Positions 6,224-6,517 of a stretch of 6,517 nucleotides of DNA are shown here, in pieces (the stretch's first letter is position 1; each line of letters opens with the position of its first letter). Source of the stretch: DATLFI01 sp035524895. Its GTDB lineage: Bacteria > Acidobacteriota > Thermoanaerobaculia > Multivoradales > Multivoraceae. The notes beneath the pieces were generated by a model. The model was given only the letters and a program-made list of their open reading frames with translations, did not search any database and was not told the DNA's origin. The position numbers and the translations under genes are program-made. The DNA is taken from positions 1 through 6,517 of the forward strand of contig DATLFI010000291.1 in the NCBI GenBank assembly GCA_035524895.1. Reading direction: 5' to 3'.

Positions 6224-6517
6224 ATGCATAGGGTGAGAGGTGCCAGAGGTGCCAGAGGTGCAAGAGGTGCCAGACGTGGAGGAGAGGACCTGACGCCGAA
6301 GAAGCAGGCGACGCCGTTCCGGGTCAACTCGGGTGCGCCGGCATCGCGTCGCACTCTGGTGCGGCATGGTCGGCTGGCCGCGGTGGCGGCGGTGCTCGTG
6401 GTCGTCGGCTGTGCTCTCCTGCTCGCGAGCACGCGTAGACCTCCGCCCGGCTCGCGCCTGGAGGCCGGACATCTCGTTTCGGCACCCACTCCCGCACCCA
6501 CCACCGCAGCCGCCGTT
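6224..6517 (+). CDS. N-terminal part of a membrane-anchored or exported protein (3' end outside the window)
   Basis: An open frame of 98 codons runs from ATG 6224 to the window edge with no stop. I do not recognise the family. Residues 5-17 are the Arg-Gly-Ala repeat from the 9-bp array. Residues 24-50 are basic and polar. Residues 51-69 (LAAVAAVLVVVGCALLLAS) form one hydrophobic segment, followed by TRRPPPG and a Pro/Thr/Ala-rich stretch that looks like a linker outside the membrane. VVGC (60-63) could be read as a lipobox if the start were the GTG at 6359, but the hydrophobic run continues past the Cys, so a simple membrane anchor is more likely. Start options are ATG 6224 (no Shine-Dalgarno), CTG 6290 (excellent one) and GTG 6359. 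Codon use becomes typical only from about 6290. The gene is divergent from the DUF4159 gene. Confidence 0.6.
   Translation, partial: MHRVRGARGARGARGARRGGEDLTPKKQATPFRVNSGAPASRRTLVRHGRLAAVAAVLVVVGCALLLASTRRPPPGSRLEAGHLVSAPTPAPTTAAAV
6236..6280 (+). repeat. Nine-base tandem repeat, four good copies and one diverged
   Basis: The unit AGAGGTGCC starts at 6236, 6245, 6254 (last base A) and 6263, followed by the diverged AGACGTGGA at 6272-6280. Each good copy contains GAGGTG, which is complementary to the 3' end of 16S rRNA. If translated from the ATG at 6224 the array encodes an Arg-Gly-Ala repeat using AGA and GGT codons, unlike the surrounding genes. If translation starts later, the array is an untranslated leader. 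Copy-number change would keep the frame. Confidence 0.85.
6278..6292 (+). promoter_or_regulatory. Strong Shine-Dalgarno followed by a CTG in the frame of the last gene
   Basis: GGAGGAGAGG occupies 6278-6287. A CTG codon at 6290-6292 follows the GGAGG core by seven bases, ideal spacing, and is in frame with the downstream coding sequence. Typical GC-rich codon use begins right after it (ACG CCG AAG AAG CAG). No ATG, GTG or TTG lies at a suitable distance. The CTG is therefore a candidate rare start codon; the alternative start is the ATG at 6224, which has no Shine-Dalgarno. Confidence 0.4.

Noticed and set aside
6359..6415. Lipoprotein start (GTG 6359 with a VVGC lipobox)
   Set aside because: The hydrophobic segment continues for six residues past the Cys and is followed by Arg-Arg, which fits a membrane anchor better. 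There is also a much better ribosome binding site upstream at 6278-6287.

Overview
The window is strongly GC-rich bacterial DNA, with dense coding and mostly G or C at third codon positions. It holds the 3' end of one gene, three complete protein genes, the 5' end of a fifth gene, and a structured non-coding element that looks like a small non-autonomous mobile element. The best guess for the host is an Acidobacteriota-like lineage or another GC-rich environmental Gram-negative. This rests on the secreted protein at 794-2371, whose C-terminal module I recall from many secreted proteins of Acidobacteriota (Thermoanaerobaculia/Holophagae-type) genomes, and on the stand-alone DUF4159 protein. It is inference, not proof.

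Layout: (1) 1-695, plus strand: C-terminal part of imidazolonepropionase (HutI, histidine degradation). (2) 794-2371, plus strand, with a strong Shine-Dalgarno: a secreted 525-residue protein with two DUF1554-like (endostatin/C-type-lectin-like) domains and a conserved C-terminal module. (3) 2387-4732, minus strand, convergent with the previous gene and only 15 bases from it: an SLC13/DASS-type membrane permease with four RCK_C (TrkA_C) domains in its central loop instead of the usual two. Its Shine-Dalgarno lies in one arm of a potential hairpin (4742-4771). (4) 4818-5097: an element of about 280 bp with imperfect terminal inverted repeats and two large internal hairpins. It encodes no convincing protein and lies between the permease and the next gene. 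(5) 5142-6017, minus strand: a secreted DUF4159 protein. A GTG start at 6017 is preferred over an ATG at 6182 because of the signal peptide and codon use. (6) 6018-6223: a divergent intergenic region with a perfect inverted repeat (TAACCG/CGGTTA). (7) 6224-6517, plus strand: the 5' end of a gene that runs off the window. It begins with a 9-bp tandem repeat, each good copy of which contains GAGGTG, and encodes one membrane-spanning segment followed by a Pro/Thr/Ala-rich stretch.

The genes do not form an obvious pathway. HutI is catabolic, the permease is a transporter, and the two secreted proteins have no known biochemical role. If the DUF4159 gene and the permease gene, both on the minus strand, were once co-transcribed, the inverted-repeat element now sits between them. 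I see no defence system, CRISPR array, tRNA or rRNA. The most interesting items are the structured element, the unusual domain architectures of the secreted protein and the permease, and the repeated Shine-Dalgarno-like leader of the last gene.
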